Origin: Epibacterium ulvae
GTDB lineage: Bacteria > Pseudomonadota > Alphaproteobacteria > Rhodobacterales > Rhodobacteraceae
DNA length: 64,000 nt
Assembly: GCF_900102795.1 (NCBI RefSeq)
Contig: NZ_FMWG01000003.1
Location: 310,001-374,000, forward strand
Direction: 5' to 3'
The notes below the pieces were generated by a model, which was not told the origin of the DNA, searched no databases, and worked only from the letters and a program-made list of their open reading frames with translations. This document shows, one piece after another, positions 53,686 through 62,635 of the stretch. Every line of letters begins with the position of its first letter. Within the stretch, counting starts at the first letter, position 1. Position numbers and translations under genes: made by a program.

Positions 53686-54843
53686 TTAAAGCTCGACAAT
53701 TTCCACAGTTTGACCACGCGCCGCCAATGCGATTTTACCATCGCATAGCCGCAAAGCATCATCCCCAAACACTTCTTTGCGCCAACCGGATAGAGCGGGT
53801 ACATCCCGCAGTCCTGCGGCCATTGCATCAAGATCAGCACTTGGTGCAATCAGCTTAGCCGCGACGCCTGCGTTTTCAGTTTTTGCCTTTAACAGGACGC
53901 GTAAAAGGTCTGCCAAGGCGGGATTCACTTGCAACTTCTCTTTGCTACGATCTGGTTGAGGCATCTGATCTGCAGGGCATTTCACACCCTTTGCAACAGC
54001 CTCCAGAATGCCTTCAGCAATTGCCCCTTTGCGCGCCTCACGCAGCAGCAATCTTGACCCACCAAGATCCCCTGCGGTCTTTGGTTTGGTCGAGGCCAGT
54101 TCAACCAAGGCATCATCTTTGAATACACGGTTGCGCGGCACATTGTTGGTTTGCGCATAATGTTCCCGAAAGGATGCCAGTTCGCGCACCACGGCCAGAA
54201 ACTTGCCCGAATTTGTACGGGTCTTCACCCGTTTCCATGCATCCTCTGGACGGATATCATACGTCGCAGGATCAGTCAGAACTTGCAGTTCCTCACCCAA
54301 CCAATGCGCACGGCCACTTTTGGAAAGCTCTGCCTGCAAGAATTCATAAATCCGTCGGAGATGAGTCACATCGGCAATCGCATAAGTCTGCTGGGCCTTG
54401 CTCAGTGGGCGACGTGACCAATCCGTAAACCGAGAGCTTTTGTCCAAGCTCTGTTTGGCAATTTTTCGCACAAGTGTTTCATACCCCACCTGCTCCCCGA
54501 ACCCGCAGACCATCGCGGCAACCTGAGTGTCAAACAACGGCTTTGGAAAGACTTGCGCATCTACCCAAAAAATCTCCAGATCCTGACGGGCGGCATGGAA
54601 AACTTTTACAACGGATTCGTCGCGAAACAGATCATAAAGCGGTTCAAGAGATAGCCCTTCCGCAAGAGGATCCACAAGTACAGCGTCGGTTTCACCATCT
54701 CCGTCAAACGCCAATTGGATCAAACACAGTTTGGAATAATAGGTACGTTCACGCAGGAACTCGGTATCGACGGTAACAAAAGGATGGGTCGCGGCTTCTT
54801 CACAGAAAGACGTCAGCTCTTGGGTGGTCGTCAGCGTTCTCAT
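53686..54843 (-). CDS. rnd: Ribonuclease D
   Basis: 385 residues. 3'-5' exoribonuclease for tRNA maturation. The DEDD domain (1-190) has FVTVDTEFLRERTYYSKLCLIQLA (Asp26/Glu28), KVFHAARQDLEIF and QTYAIADVTHLRRIYEFL; the HRDC domains follow (AWKRVKTRTNSGKFLAVVRELASFREHYAQTNNVPRNRVFKDDALVELA, shortened). Typical length for the family. Confidence 0.93.
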   Translation of the reverse strand: MRTLTTTQELTSFCEEAATHPFVTVDTEFLRERTYYSKLCLIQLAFDGDGETDAVLVDPLAEGLSLEPLYDLFRDESVVKVFHAARQDLEIFWVDAQVFPKPLFDTQVAAMVCGFGEQVGYETLVRKIAKQSLDKSSRFTDWSRRPLSKAQQTYAIADVTHLRRIYEFLQAELSKSGRAHWLGEELQVLTDPATYDIRPEDAWKRVKTRTNSGKFLAVVRELASFREHYAQTNNVPRNRVFKDDALVELASTKPKTAGDLGGSRLLLREARKGAIAEGILEAVAKGVKCPADQMPQPDRSKEKLQVNPALADLLRVLLKAKTENAGVAAKLIAPSADLDAMAAGLRDVPALSGWRKEVFGDDALRLCDGKIALAARGQTVEIVEL

Positions 54844-55077
54844 AAATCGAGGCTTTTCTTGTTGTTCTTGCTTGTTCCGCCCGTGATACGCGCTTGGCTC
54901 TCACAATGCAATTAGGTGCGGCTGCCTGCGCCCCTATTCGGAACCGCTCTGAATAGCCATTGCAACACTCGCGCAATACGACATCAATATGTGTGATGAA
55001 ATTTGCATCATATATGAATTTTCAGAATTCAATGCTCCGAGATAGGATGAAACTCCATCTAGAAAAGGAGCACCTAA

Positions 55078-55263
55078 ATGGCCTTGGTCGAACATATTCG
55101 AAACGTACCCTCGATCACCCTACAACCCGAAACACTTATTCAATATGGCATCGCAGTGCTGTTGATCTTAGGGCTCGGGCTACCTGCTCTTTGTGCACCA
55201 CAACACCGCGCGACCAGCGAGTTAGAGTGGCATGGTAATTCAGGATCACGTGCCCTGCCCTAA
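55078..55263 (+). CDS. Small protein with one transmembrane helix, 61 aa
   Basis: Starts MALVEHIRNVPSITLQPETL; a helix IQYGIAVLLILGLGLPALC spans about 22-40; the tail [18 protein letters not shown] is polar. A strong ribosome binding site (AAAAGGAG) ends 7 bases before the ATG. It overlaps the end of the converging purN gene by four bases. No known family; a small membrane protein is plausible, but conservation was not tested. Confidence 0.5.
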   Translation: MALVEHIRNVPSITLQPETLIQYGIAVLLILGLGLPALCAPQHRATSELEWHGNSGSRALP

Positions 55264-55862
55264 TTGGGCAGGAAAACTGGGTCTTTCACACCCGCTGCAA
55301 AACGGCGCAGGACGGCTGGATACAGCTTATGTTCTTCGACAAGCACACGCGCAGCCAAACTGTCGGCTGTGTCATCCGCATGGACAGGTACACGCGCTTG
55401 TCCTAATATCGGACCGTCATCAAGCCGTGGAGTGACTTCATGCACGGTACACCCTGCTTCGGCATCCCCAGCCTCGATAGCGCGGGCATGGGTGTGTAGG
55501 CCTTTGTATTTTGGCAAAAGCGAGGGGTGGATATTGAGCATATGCCCCTCAAAATGGCGCACGAACCCTTCTGTCAGCACGCGCATAAATCCTGCAAGGC
55601 ACACAATATCTGCGCCGGATGCCAGGATTGGTTTTACCAGTTCAGCTTCAAAAGCAGCGCGATCCTTGCCAAATGGGCGATGATCAACAACAGCTGTTGG
55701 TATTCCAAGCGCCGCGGCTTTACCTAAACCGCCAGCATCTGCACTGTTCGCCAACACCAGACAAGGGCGGCCAAAGTGATCGCCCGTCATGGATTGCGCA
55801 AGTGTCACCATATTGGAGCCGCCACCTGAAATCAGGATGGCGACTTTTTTATGCTCATTCAC
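55260..55862 (-). CDS. purN: Phosphoribosylglycinamide formyltransferase
   Basis: 200 residues. Uses N10-formyl-THF to formylate GAR. Landmarks: [60 protein letters not shown] (His and Asn/Asp active site), [20 protein letters not shown]. Start overlaps the purM stop by four bases (ATGA at 55859-55862), so a purM-purN pair, common in proteobacteria. Confidence 0.96.
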   Translation of the reverse strand: MNEHKKVAILISGGGSNMVTLAQSMTGDHFGRPCLVLANSADAGGLGKAAALGIPTAVVDHRPFGKDRAAFEAELVKPILASGADIVCLAGFMRVLTEGFVRHFEGHMLNIHPSLLPKYKGLHTHARAIEAGDAEAGCTVHEVTPRLDDGPILGQARVPVHADDTADSLAARVLVEEHKLYPAVLRRFAAGVKDPVFLPN

Positions 55863-56905
55863 AGCAATTTACCTGTGTAACGCATGCCGGCGCCTTTGGT
55901 AACAACACCCATGCGCGTCACAGTTTCACCTTCGCCTTCCAGAACAGCGGTCAACGCATCAGCGCGATCAGCGGCAACAGACAAGATCATCCCTTGTCCA
56001 CAATTAAAGGTTTTGAGCATCTCTGCCTCAGCAATGCCACCTGTCGCCGCCATCCATTTAAAGATCTCAGGCAGATCCCAGCTGTTCAGCTCGATATCAG
56101 CACCCAAATCATCAGGAAGTACCCGTGGTAGGTTTTCGGTCAAGCCGCCCCCAGTAATATGGGCCAGCGCATGAACGCCGCCAGCTCGGATCGCGGCAAG
56201 AGATTGCTTCACATACAGACGCGTCGGAGTGAGCAACGCTTCCCCCATAGTGCCTTCTCCAAAGGGGCATGGCGAATCCCAAGTCAGGCCAGAGACTTCG
56301 ACAAGTTTACGAACGAGCGAATAGCCGTTGGAGTGCACACCATCAGAAGCCAATCCAAGCAAAATATCACCTTCCTGCACATCGGCAGGTAGGGCAGTTC
56401 CACGCTCCATCGCGCCGACAGAAAACCCTGCGAGATCGAAATCGCCGTCAGGATACATGCCAGGCATCTCAGCTGTTTCGCCACCTATCAATGCACAACC
56501 TGAACGAACGCAACCTTCGGCAATACCTTCGATAATACGGGCAGCAGTGTCGGTATCCAATTTACCCGTCGCGAAATAGTCCAGAAAGAACAACGGCTCA
56601 GCGCCTTGGCACACCAGATCATTCACACACATTGCAACAAGATCTATCCCAACACCGTCCACAACACCGGTATCAATGGCGATGCGCAGTTTGGTGCCCA
56701 CGCCATCTGTCGCGCCAACAAGAATAGGATCAGAGTAGCCTGCGTCCTTAAGATCAAACAACGCACCAAAGCCGCCAAGGCCGCTCATTACTCCGGACCG
56801 GTTCGTACGCTTTGCGGCCGGTTTAATCCGGTCTACCAGGGCATTGCCCGCATCAATATCCACACCCGCGTCCGCATAGGTCAGGCCGTTCTTGCCACTG
56901 GTCAT
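55859..56905 (-). CDS. purM: Phosphoribosylformylglycinamidine cyclo-ligase
   Basis: 348 residues. Makes AIR from FGAM with ATP. Landmarks: [105 protein letters not shown]. It leads the purM-purN pair. Upstream there is a purine operon gap of 150 bases to rpiB. Confidence 0.97.
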   Translation of the reverse strand: MTSGKNGLTYADAGVDIDAGNALVDRIKPAAKRTNRSGVMSGLGGFGALFDLKDAGYSDPILVGATDGVGTKLRIAIDTGVVDGVGIDLVAMCVNDLVCQGAEPLFFLDYFATGKLDTDTAARIIEGIAEGCVRSGCALIGGETAEMPGMYPDGDFDLAGFSVGAMERGTALPADVQEGDILLGLASDGVHSNGYSLVRKLVEVSGLTWDSPCPFGEGTMGEALLTPTRLYVKQSLAAIRAGGVHALAHITGGGLTENLPRVLPDDLGADIELNSWDLPEIFKWMAATGGIAEAEMLKTFNCGQGMILSVAADRADALTAVLEGEGETVTRMGVVTKGAGMRYTGKLL

Positions 56906-57007
56906 CTCTTGGCTCCTCTGAAATGGATGCGCAGCCTTTACCGCAAGGGGCGCACAAAGGGAATAAGGGATTCAATGATCCTCTCAGAAGTTAAGTTTAC
57001 ACATGAA

Positions 57008-57039
57008 AAAGCCGCCTCAGACCTCGTCTTTGGCGGCTT
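57008..57039 (-). terminator. Terminator of rpiB
   Basis: An 8-bp GCCGCC-type stem (AAGCCGCC at 57009-57016 with GGCGGCTT at 57032-57039) followed on the minus strand by TTTTTCATG; inner GAC/GTC pairing. Convincing. Confidence 0.8.
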
Positions 57040-57061
57040 CAAACACTCAACTGTACAGCTC

Positions 57062-57502
57062 TTAGGCTTCAATCATATCCACGCGCGTGGCATGGCGGCC
57101 GCCTTCAAATTCCGCATCAAGGAAAGCATCCACAATCTCAGTCGCAAGAGACTCGCCAACGATGCGAGCCCCAATCGACAGGATATTTGCATTGTTGTGT
57201 TCGCGGATCATACGCGCAGAAAACGTATCCATGCAGACACCGCAACGGATGCCTTTTACCTTATTGGCCGCCATCATGATACCCTGACCGGTGCCACAAA
57301 GAATGATGCCCAAGTCACAATCACCAGACGCAACACGTTCTGCCGCAGCCTGCCCATGTTTGGGGTAATGCGTGCTTTCAGGTGTGGTTGGCCCGATATC
57401 GACCGCTTCAAAGCCTTTGTCAGAAATATGCTGTGCAAGTGCTTGGCGCAATTCGATGGCGGCGTGATCGCTGGAAAGAACGATGCGTTTCTTGTCCGTC
57501 AT
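57062..57502 (-). CDS. rpiB: Ribose 5-phosphate isomerase B
   Basis: 146 residues from the ATG at 57500-57502 (MTDKKRIVLSSDHAAIELRQAL); GGGGGA lies 9 bases upstream. The upstream 28 codons of the open frame are unsupported. Interconverts ribose and ribulose 5-phosphate. Landmarks: STHYPKHGQAAAERVASGDCDLGIILCGTGQGI (shortened; the CGTG Cys is the base), NKVKGIRCGVC, REHNNANILSIGARIVG. Own terminator. Confidence 0.95.
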   Translation of the reverse strand: MTDKKRIVLSSDHAAIELRQALAQHISDKGFEAVDIGPTTPESTHYPKHGQAAAERVASGDCDLGIILCGTGQGIMMAANKVKGIRCGVCMDTFSARMIREHNNANILSIGARIVGESLATEIVDAFLDAEFEGGRHATRVDMIEA

Positions 57503-57650
57503 GGTGAACAGATCCCCCGTGGTATGAGCAATCGGCCTCATCGACCGAATAACCGACCTTTTGCACCAATTGCGCACATTGTCCAACCACCCAAACGGAA
57601 AATCGGCTCTTTGCTATCAAAGAGCCGATCCGAAGTTTGCGAAAATTAAC

Positions 57651-58625
57651 TCACCCTTGGCCAAACTGCCATGGGGCTGAGACATATTCATATGCATCTT
57701 TGCTGCGAGACACCTGCCCCAATCCCGGAAAATCCAGATGTGCTCCAGTGACCAGCAGGTGATCGCTAGCGGCGCGGTCTAGCATAGCGCGGCGTGTCTT
57801 CACTGTCGTTTCAGGATCCGCATCAAACGCGATCGTCCATTCAGGCTGTGCAAATTGCAAAGCGGTTAGGTGAATGACGTCGCCCCAGAACAGGACACCT
57901 TCGCTGCCACCATCCAGCATGAAACCACTGTGACCTGGCGTATGCCCCGGCAAAGGTACAGCCGTTAATCCAGGTGCGACTTCAGCTTCTCCTTCAAACA
58001 GATTCAAACGGCCTGCATAAGGCGCAGTTGTATCTCTGGCCATTTGGAAGAAGGGTCGATTTTCCTCAGGCACGCTGGCAAGAATGGCATCATCATACCA
58101 GAAACCATGTTCTGTTGCAGAGACGACAAGCTCAGCATTGGAGAAAACAGCCTGCCCAGCGCCATCGATCAAACCGCCTGTATGATCCGGGTGCATGTGG
58201 GTCAGCAGGACCGTTGAAATGTCCTCAGCTTTGACACCCGCAGATTTTAACGCGGCCCCAAGCCCACCCAGCCCCGGCCCCATCAATTGCGCGGTTCCAG
58301 CGTCAATGAGCGTCAACTTTCCAGCGCGTTCAACCAGATAACCACTGACAGGCACTTGCAGTGCGTCATCTTTAAACCGGTAAAGCGTGCCCGACATCGC
58401 TACAGCCGCTTTGTCTTCATCAAAACCAGCGATGATCTGCTTGCCCAATGCAATGTGCCCATCCAGCAGCGCCGTTACCGTTGCATCCCCGACCTTAAAG
58501 CGATGGAAAGCCCCCTCTGACTGCGACGTTTCTTCGGCTCTCGCAGATTTTGGCAATGATGTCGCTGCAGCGACAAGCGGAGCAGCAAGGGCTCCATTTA
58601 AGAGATGTCTACGGGAAAGTGTCAT
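57651..58625 (-). CDS. Tat-exported metallo-beta-lactamase fold hydrolase
   Basis: 324 residues. Twin-arginine signal (TLSRRHLLNGALAAPLVAAA, cleavage near SARA/EE). MBL core with LLTHMHPDHTGGLIDG (HxHxDH), later PLPGHTPGHSG (His) and FWGDVIH (Asp), plus GAHLDFPGLG (His), a two-metal site. Quorum-lactonase and other substrates are both possible; the family is broad. It is divergent from a LysR regulator by about 125 bases. Confidence 0.85.
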   Translation of the reverse strand: MTLSRRHLLNGALAAPLVAAATSLPKSARAEETSQSEGAFHRFKVGDATVTALLDGHIALGKQIIAGFDEDKAAVAMSGTLYRFKDDALQVPVSGYLVERAGKLTLIDAGTAQLMGPGLGGLGAALKSAGVKAEDISTVLLTHMHPDHTGGLIDGAGQAVFSNAELVVSATEHGFWYDDAILASVPEENRPFFQMARDTTAPYAGRLNLFEGEAEVAPGLTAVPLPGHTPGHSGFMLDGGSEGVLFWGDVIHLTALQFAQPEWTIAFDADPETTVKTRRAMLDRAASDHLLVTGAHLDFPGLGQVSRSKDAYEYVSAPWQFGQG

Positions 58626-58749
58626 GCTCAGATCTCCATATCAGAAACGTCAGTAATTCATAACTGCGGCAAACATACGGGTTGTAATTTATTGAGAGTA
58701 CCCACATCTCGATGATGACAGGTATTAGCATTGCTTATAAGGTGCCGAC

Positions 58750-59685
58750 ATGGACCGGTTGAATTTATTAGAAACTCTTGTCACTGCAGTGGATCAGGGC
58801 AGCTTAAACCGAGCAGCACAACAGCTCGGCCTGTCACAACCTGCGGTAAGTCAGCACATAAAGCATCTGGAACATCTGTTTGGCCAGCCTTTGCTAAATC
58901 GCTCTGCGACGGGAGTTCAGCCAACGCGTGCAGGGACGCTTGCAGTCTCACATGCCAGAGATCTGCTAAAAGGCTTTGCTACGCTCGAAACAGAACTTAC
59001 TCCCCAAGCGGATAACTTCACCGGAAACTTTCGCGTGAGTGTTGGCAACATGCTCGGTCGCGTAATTCTTGCACCACTGCTCATTGAAATGGGTCAGTGT
59101 TACCCAGACCTGAATATTATTGTGCGTATGGATGATCGTTGCGTCGACGTTGTCGCAGAACGATTCGATCTGGCGATCCGGGCGGGGGGATTAGGCCCGG
59201 CCTCTGGTTATGGGCGCAAGATCGGCGCTCTTCAAACTGTGTTGGTGGCCGCGCCAAGCTATCTGGCGCAAGCGGGCCATCCAAGTTGCCCAGATGATCT
59301 ACGCACAATGAAATACGTCCAATATGGCGAGAACACGCATAGCAATGTGCTAAAATTGAATGATGGTGAAACTTGGCGCACGATTGATATCACGACAGGA
59401 TTCACCGTAGATGACCCACAAATGCTTCTTGATGTGATGGCAACGGGAATCGGTTTTACGCACATGCCGCTTCTTCTGGCCGAACCTGAAATCTGTGCTG
59501 GAAAGCTAGCAATCATTCTGCCGCAGTTTCAGACACAAGACAAAAGCATCTATGCCGTTCATCCGACCCCCTCAGGCTATGACCCAGTGCAGTCCGAGAT
59601 TTTACGTCGTCTGCAAGATCGCCTATCAAAAATCACACGCCGGCCTCTGCAAAACACTCCAGTTTTAAAGATGGTGCCCTCATAA
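58750..59685 (+). CDS. LysR-family transcriptional regulator
   Basis: 311 residues. N-terminal winged HTH (about 1-60: DRLNLLETLVTAVDQGSLNRAAQQLGLSQPAVSQHIKHLEHLFGQ ... shortened) and a periplasmic-binding-protein-like effector domain. Divergent from the Tat-MBL gene, which it probably controls. Downstream lies tRNA-Ile2. Confidence 0.9.
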   Translation: MDRLNLLETLVTAVDQGSLNRAAQQLGLSQPAVSQHIKHLEHLFGQPLLNRSATGVQPTRAGTLAVSHARDLLKGFATLETELTPQADNFTGNFRVSVGNMLGRVILAPLLIEMGQCYPDLNIIVRMDDRCVDVVAERFDLAIRAGGLGPASGYGRKIGALQTVLVAAPSYLAQAGHPSCPDDLRTMKYVQYGENTHSNVLKLNDGETWRTIDITTGFTVDDPQMLLDVMATGIGFTHMPLLLAEPEICAGKLAIILPQFQTQDKSIYAVHPTPSGYDPVQSEILRRLQDRLSKITRRPLQNTPVLKMVPS

Positions 59686-59789
59686 ATAGTTTCAGCAACC
59701 GGCTCGCCAAGTTTAGATGAGAAATCACCAACATTTATGTTGCTTAACGGATTGATAGCGAGATCGTTCGGCTCTATAACGCAGCTGTC

Positions 59790-59865
59790 GGGAGATTAGC
59801 TCAGCGGTTAGAGCAGAGCGCTCATAACGCTTTGGTCCAGAGTTCGAATCTCTGATCTCCCACCA
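59790..59865 (+). tRNA. tRNA with CAU anticodon, probably tRNA-Ile2
   Basis: 76 bases with encoded CCA. Acceptor GGGAGAT/ATCTCCC, D-arm AGCTCAGCGGTTAGAGC, anticodon loop CTCATAA, T-arm AGAGTTCGAATCTCT. The D-loop and the TTTGGTC after the anticodon stem resemble E. coli tRNA-Ile2 more than elongator Met; a lysidine-modified C34 would read AUA. tRNA-Met remains possible. Confidence 0.85.
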
Positions 59866-59901
59866 CCTCCTCAACAGCAGATTGGCCTTTATACCAGCCG
59901 C

Positions 59902-61224
59902 TCAGTCACGCCCTAGCACAAGCTCTGCTTTCAAGCCCCCTAGATCTTCGCTTTTTCCAAGCCGCAACACCCCCCCGTGCGCACGTGCCACATCCGCAAC
60001 AATCGCCAGTCCTAGGCCAACGCCACTGCCTTTATTTTGATTTCGCGCCGGATCCAATCGGGTAAAAGGGCGTACTGCCTCATCCCACAACTCTTCCGGG
60101 ATGCCCGGTCCATCATCTTCCACGCAAATCTGTATGCTGGCTGACGAGATAAAGATCGAGAGCCTCGCTCTTGAACCATAGCGAACACCATTTGAAATAA
60201 GGTTCTGTACCGCCCTGCGAATACCTGCACCATTTAGTGTAACGGTTTCTGCTGTCGCGATATCCCCGAGCATCACATCTTTACCCTGACGCTGCCAATC
60301 ACCAACCACACCCTCTGCCATCGCTTTAAGATCAACCGCTTCTGGACGACTAGTCGAAGAATCGCGAGCAAAGTCCAAGAATGCATCCAGCAAAGCTTGC
60401 ATTTCATCCACATCCCGCAGCAAGGGCGCTATCTCTTCTTCGTCCAGCAAAGACAATCCGAGTTTAAGACGCGTCAGCGGTGTTCGCAGATCATGGCTAA
60501 CACCGGACAGAATCAAAGTGCGCTGTTCTATCTGTCTTTCGATTCTTGCACGCATGTCCAAAAACGCCTGCCCGGCAGCGCGCACTTCGGTTGCCCCACT
60601 TAGCACATAGGGCATGCTCCGTCCCCGACCAAAGGCTTGCGCGGCTCTGGCCAGACGTTTGATCGGCCGCAACTGATTGCGCATATACACAAAAGAAATC
60701 ATCGTCATAAGCAGACTAAACACCACAAGCGTCAGAATAAGCTGATGTGGAGCCGCAGCAGTCAGGCGCCTTTGGTCCAATAAAATCTCAAATGAACCAA
60801 GATGCGTCACAGTAAAAATGCGCACCTCTTTGTTGTTTGGAAACTGAACCGCTAAAAGGTTTGGCAGGTTCTTCTGCAGCGTTTTCTGCACCACCCGTCC
60901 TGAAAAATCGCCCAGTCCCAAGATATCTTTTGGGGATGCAGCACTTTGTGGCAAAAAGCGAGCTGTAATATTGAGCGGTCCAATATACGGCTGCAAACGC
61001 GCAATGGCCGCGTCCTGTGTCTCTTCCTGCTCCACGACATCATGCAGCAAATTGATCTCGCGAAGAATGGTCCGTGACATCTGTGCGGTCACATCTTCAA
61101 GATCACGTTTGACAAAAGAGACCGAGACGACCAATTGCAAGGCAACAACGGGAAGCAAAAGGATCAGCGCAGCACGCCCGTAAAGACTGCGCGGCATATA
61201 ACGTTTCATTCCACGAGGCGACAT
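59902..61224 (-). CDS. EnvZ-like sensor histidine kinase
   Basis: 440 residues. Two transmembrane helices (about 19-38 and 160-181) frame a periplasmic domain of about 120 residues; HAMP (RNQLRPIKRLARAAQAFGRGR, shortened), HisKA with His244 (LSGVSHDLRTPLTRLKLGLSL, shortened) and HATPase (NLISNGVRYGS, DDGPGIPEELWDEAVRPF, GSGVGLGLAIVADVARAHGG; shortened). Resembles EnvZ by order and by VSHDLRTPLTRL. No partner response regulator lies nearby (the window has only dctD), so the cognate OmpR is not here. Start MSPRGMKRYM could be the second Met. Confidence 0.87.
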   Translation of the reverse strand: MSPRGMKRYMPRSLYGRAALILLLPVVALQLVVSVSFVKRDLEDVTAQMSRTILREINLLHDVVEQEETQDAAIARLQPYIGPLNITARFLPQSAASPKDILGLGDFSGRVVQKTLQKNLPNLLAVQFPNNKEVRIFTVTHLGSFEILLDQRRLTAAAPHQLILTLVVFSLLMTMISFVYMRNQLRPIKRLARAAQAFGRGRSMPYVLSGATEVRAAGQAFLDMRARIERQIEQRTLILSGVSHDLRTPLTRLKLGLSLLDEEEIAPLLRDVDEMQALLDAFLDFARDSSTSRPEAVDLKAMAEGVVGDWQRQGKDVMLGDIATAETVTLNGAGIRRAVQNLISNGVRYGSRARLSIFISSASIQICVEDDGPGIPEELWDEAVRPFTRLDPARNQNKGSGVGLGLAIVADVARAHGGVLRLGKSEDLGGLKAELVLGRD

Positions 61225-61323
61225 AAGGACCGATCCGTTTCAGTGTGGTTTCTTCGTGCACCTTGGTAGCCGAAGGCACAATATAGTTTCAAACGAATCT
61301 GAAACCTCTTACGCTGAGCAACC

Positions 61324-62223
61324 ATGTCCGATCCATCTACGCCACTGCAGGTCGAACACCTAGAACCCGACCTGCGCCTGCTGCGCTGTGCGAACCCGTC
61401 TCCAATGACTTACACAGGAACCAACACTTATCTACTTGGTCGTACAGACATCGCTGTAATTGATCCGGGCCCCGATGATGCTGCTCATCTGCAGGCGATT
61501 TTGGCAGCTATAACGCCAGATCAGCGGATCAGCCATATAATTGTAACTCACAGCCACAAAGACCACTCCCCCCTCGCTGCTGCCCTTGAACAAAAGACAG
61601 GGGCGCCCGTTCTCGCATTCGGTGCTGCAGACGCTGGACGAAGCCCTGTAATGAAACGCTTGGCGCTGCAAGGTCTACAGGATGGCGGAGAAGGGATTGA
61701 TTGGGAGTTTTGCCCAACACACGCGGTAAAAGATGGTGACACAATAACCGGAAAAGACTGGGAGCTGACGGTTCTTCATACTCCGGGGCACCTTGGCAAT
61801 CACATTTGTCTCGCTTGGAATGAAGCCTGCTTTACCGCTGATCACGTTATGGGATGGGCCAGTTCACTTGTTTCTCCGCCGGATGGCGATCTCACAGATT
61901 TCATGGCCTCCTGTAGACGCCTCGCGCAATGCAATTGGCGCATATTTTATCCTGGACATGGGGCACCTATTACAACTCCCAACACTCGCCTTAATTGGCT
62001 CATAGAACATCGGTTAACCCGGGAAACAGCTATTATCGAAGCTTTGACACGCAAACCAATGACTGCTGAGGCCCTAGCGTTGGCTATTTATTCTGATATT
62101 GACGCGAAACTCTTACCTGCAGCAACCCGGAACGTCCTTGCGCATCTGATTGACCTATATGGAAAAAACCGAGTGATTTTCAGCGACCCTCTATCACAAG
62201 CAAGTTTATTTTCCCTGGCATAG
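61324..62223 (+). CDS. Metallo-beta-lactamase fold hydrolase (LACTB2/glyoxalase-like)
   Basis: 299 residues, cytosolic. MBL core with THSHKDHS (His76, His78, Asp80, His81), HTPGHLGNHICL, FTADHVMGW and YPGHGAPI. A winged-helix-like C-terminal domain (ALTRKPMTAEALALAIYSDI ... shortened) as in the LACTB2-type family. Family proteins hydrolyse esters, thioesters or RNA; the substrate is not clear. It is divergent from the kinase gene by 100 bases. Confidence 0.82.
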   Translation: MSDPSTPLQVEHLEPDLRLLRCANPSPMTYTGTNTYLLGRTDIAVIDPGPDDAAHLQAILAAITPDQRISHIIVTHSHKDHSPLAAALEQKTGAPVLAFGAADAGRSPVMKRLALQGLQDGGEGIDWEFCPTHAVKDGDTITGKDWELTVLHTPGHLGNHICLAWNEACFTADHVMGWASSLVSPPDGDLTDFMASCRRLAQCNWRIFYPGHGAPITTPNTRLNWLIEHRLTRETAIIEALTRKPMTAEALALAIYSDIDAKLLPAATRNVLAHLIDLYGKNRVIFSDPLSQASLFSLA

Positions 62224-62289
62224 TTTTTTCAAAAATCTCACTTTTTCCTCTAGACCTCCTTTAATCAACGTCCTATACGAGCGCCACAT

Positions 62290-62364
62290 TCCGACGTAGC
62301 TCAGCGGTAGAGCAGTTGACTGTTAATCAATTGGTCGTAGGTTCGATCCCTACCGTCGGAGCCA
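62290..62364 (+). tRNA. tRNA-Asn (GUU)
   Basis: 75 bases with encoded CCA. Acceptor TCCGACG/CGTCGGA, D-arm AGCTCAGCGGTAGAGC, anticodon loop CTGTTAA (GTT), T-arm GTAGGTTCGATCCCTAC. Discriminator G. Confidence 0.95.
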
Positions 62365-62385
62365 ACTTCCTTTATGAGAAGTTGG
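62362..62385 (+). other. Stem-loop overlapping the tRNA-Asn 3' end
   Basis: CCAACTTC (62362-62369) / GAAGTTGG (62378-62385), 8 bp with 8-base loop, starting at the encoded CCA. Followed by A-run rather than T-run; a T-rich stretch comes later (62402-62422). It could aid processing or termination. Confidence 0.4.
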
Positions 62386-62635
62386 AAAAAATGATAGAAA
62401 TTTCTTTTTGGATTTTTTTCATTTGAAGTGAATGAATACATTACCTTCATTTCCTGATGAGAACTACGCTTTCCTAACTAGAATTACACCTAAACTGCTC
62501 CGAAAATCTCACGATTTTATGAGCCATATTGGCTCATTTATCACCGATGTACTCGTAGAAGTTACTAAATATACACACCTTTAGAAGAACATTCTTGCGT
62601 CAGGATTCAGGGTATCTATGCCGCAGGAGACTTCA

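Noticed and set aside
56606-57649. 347-codon frame on the plus strand
   Set aside because: Antisense to purM and rpiB, both clear. Composition looks like a shadow.
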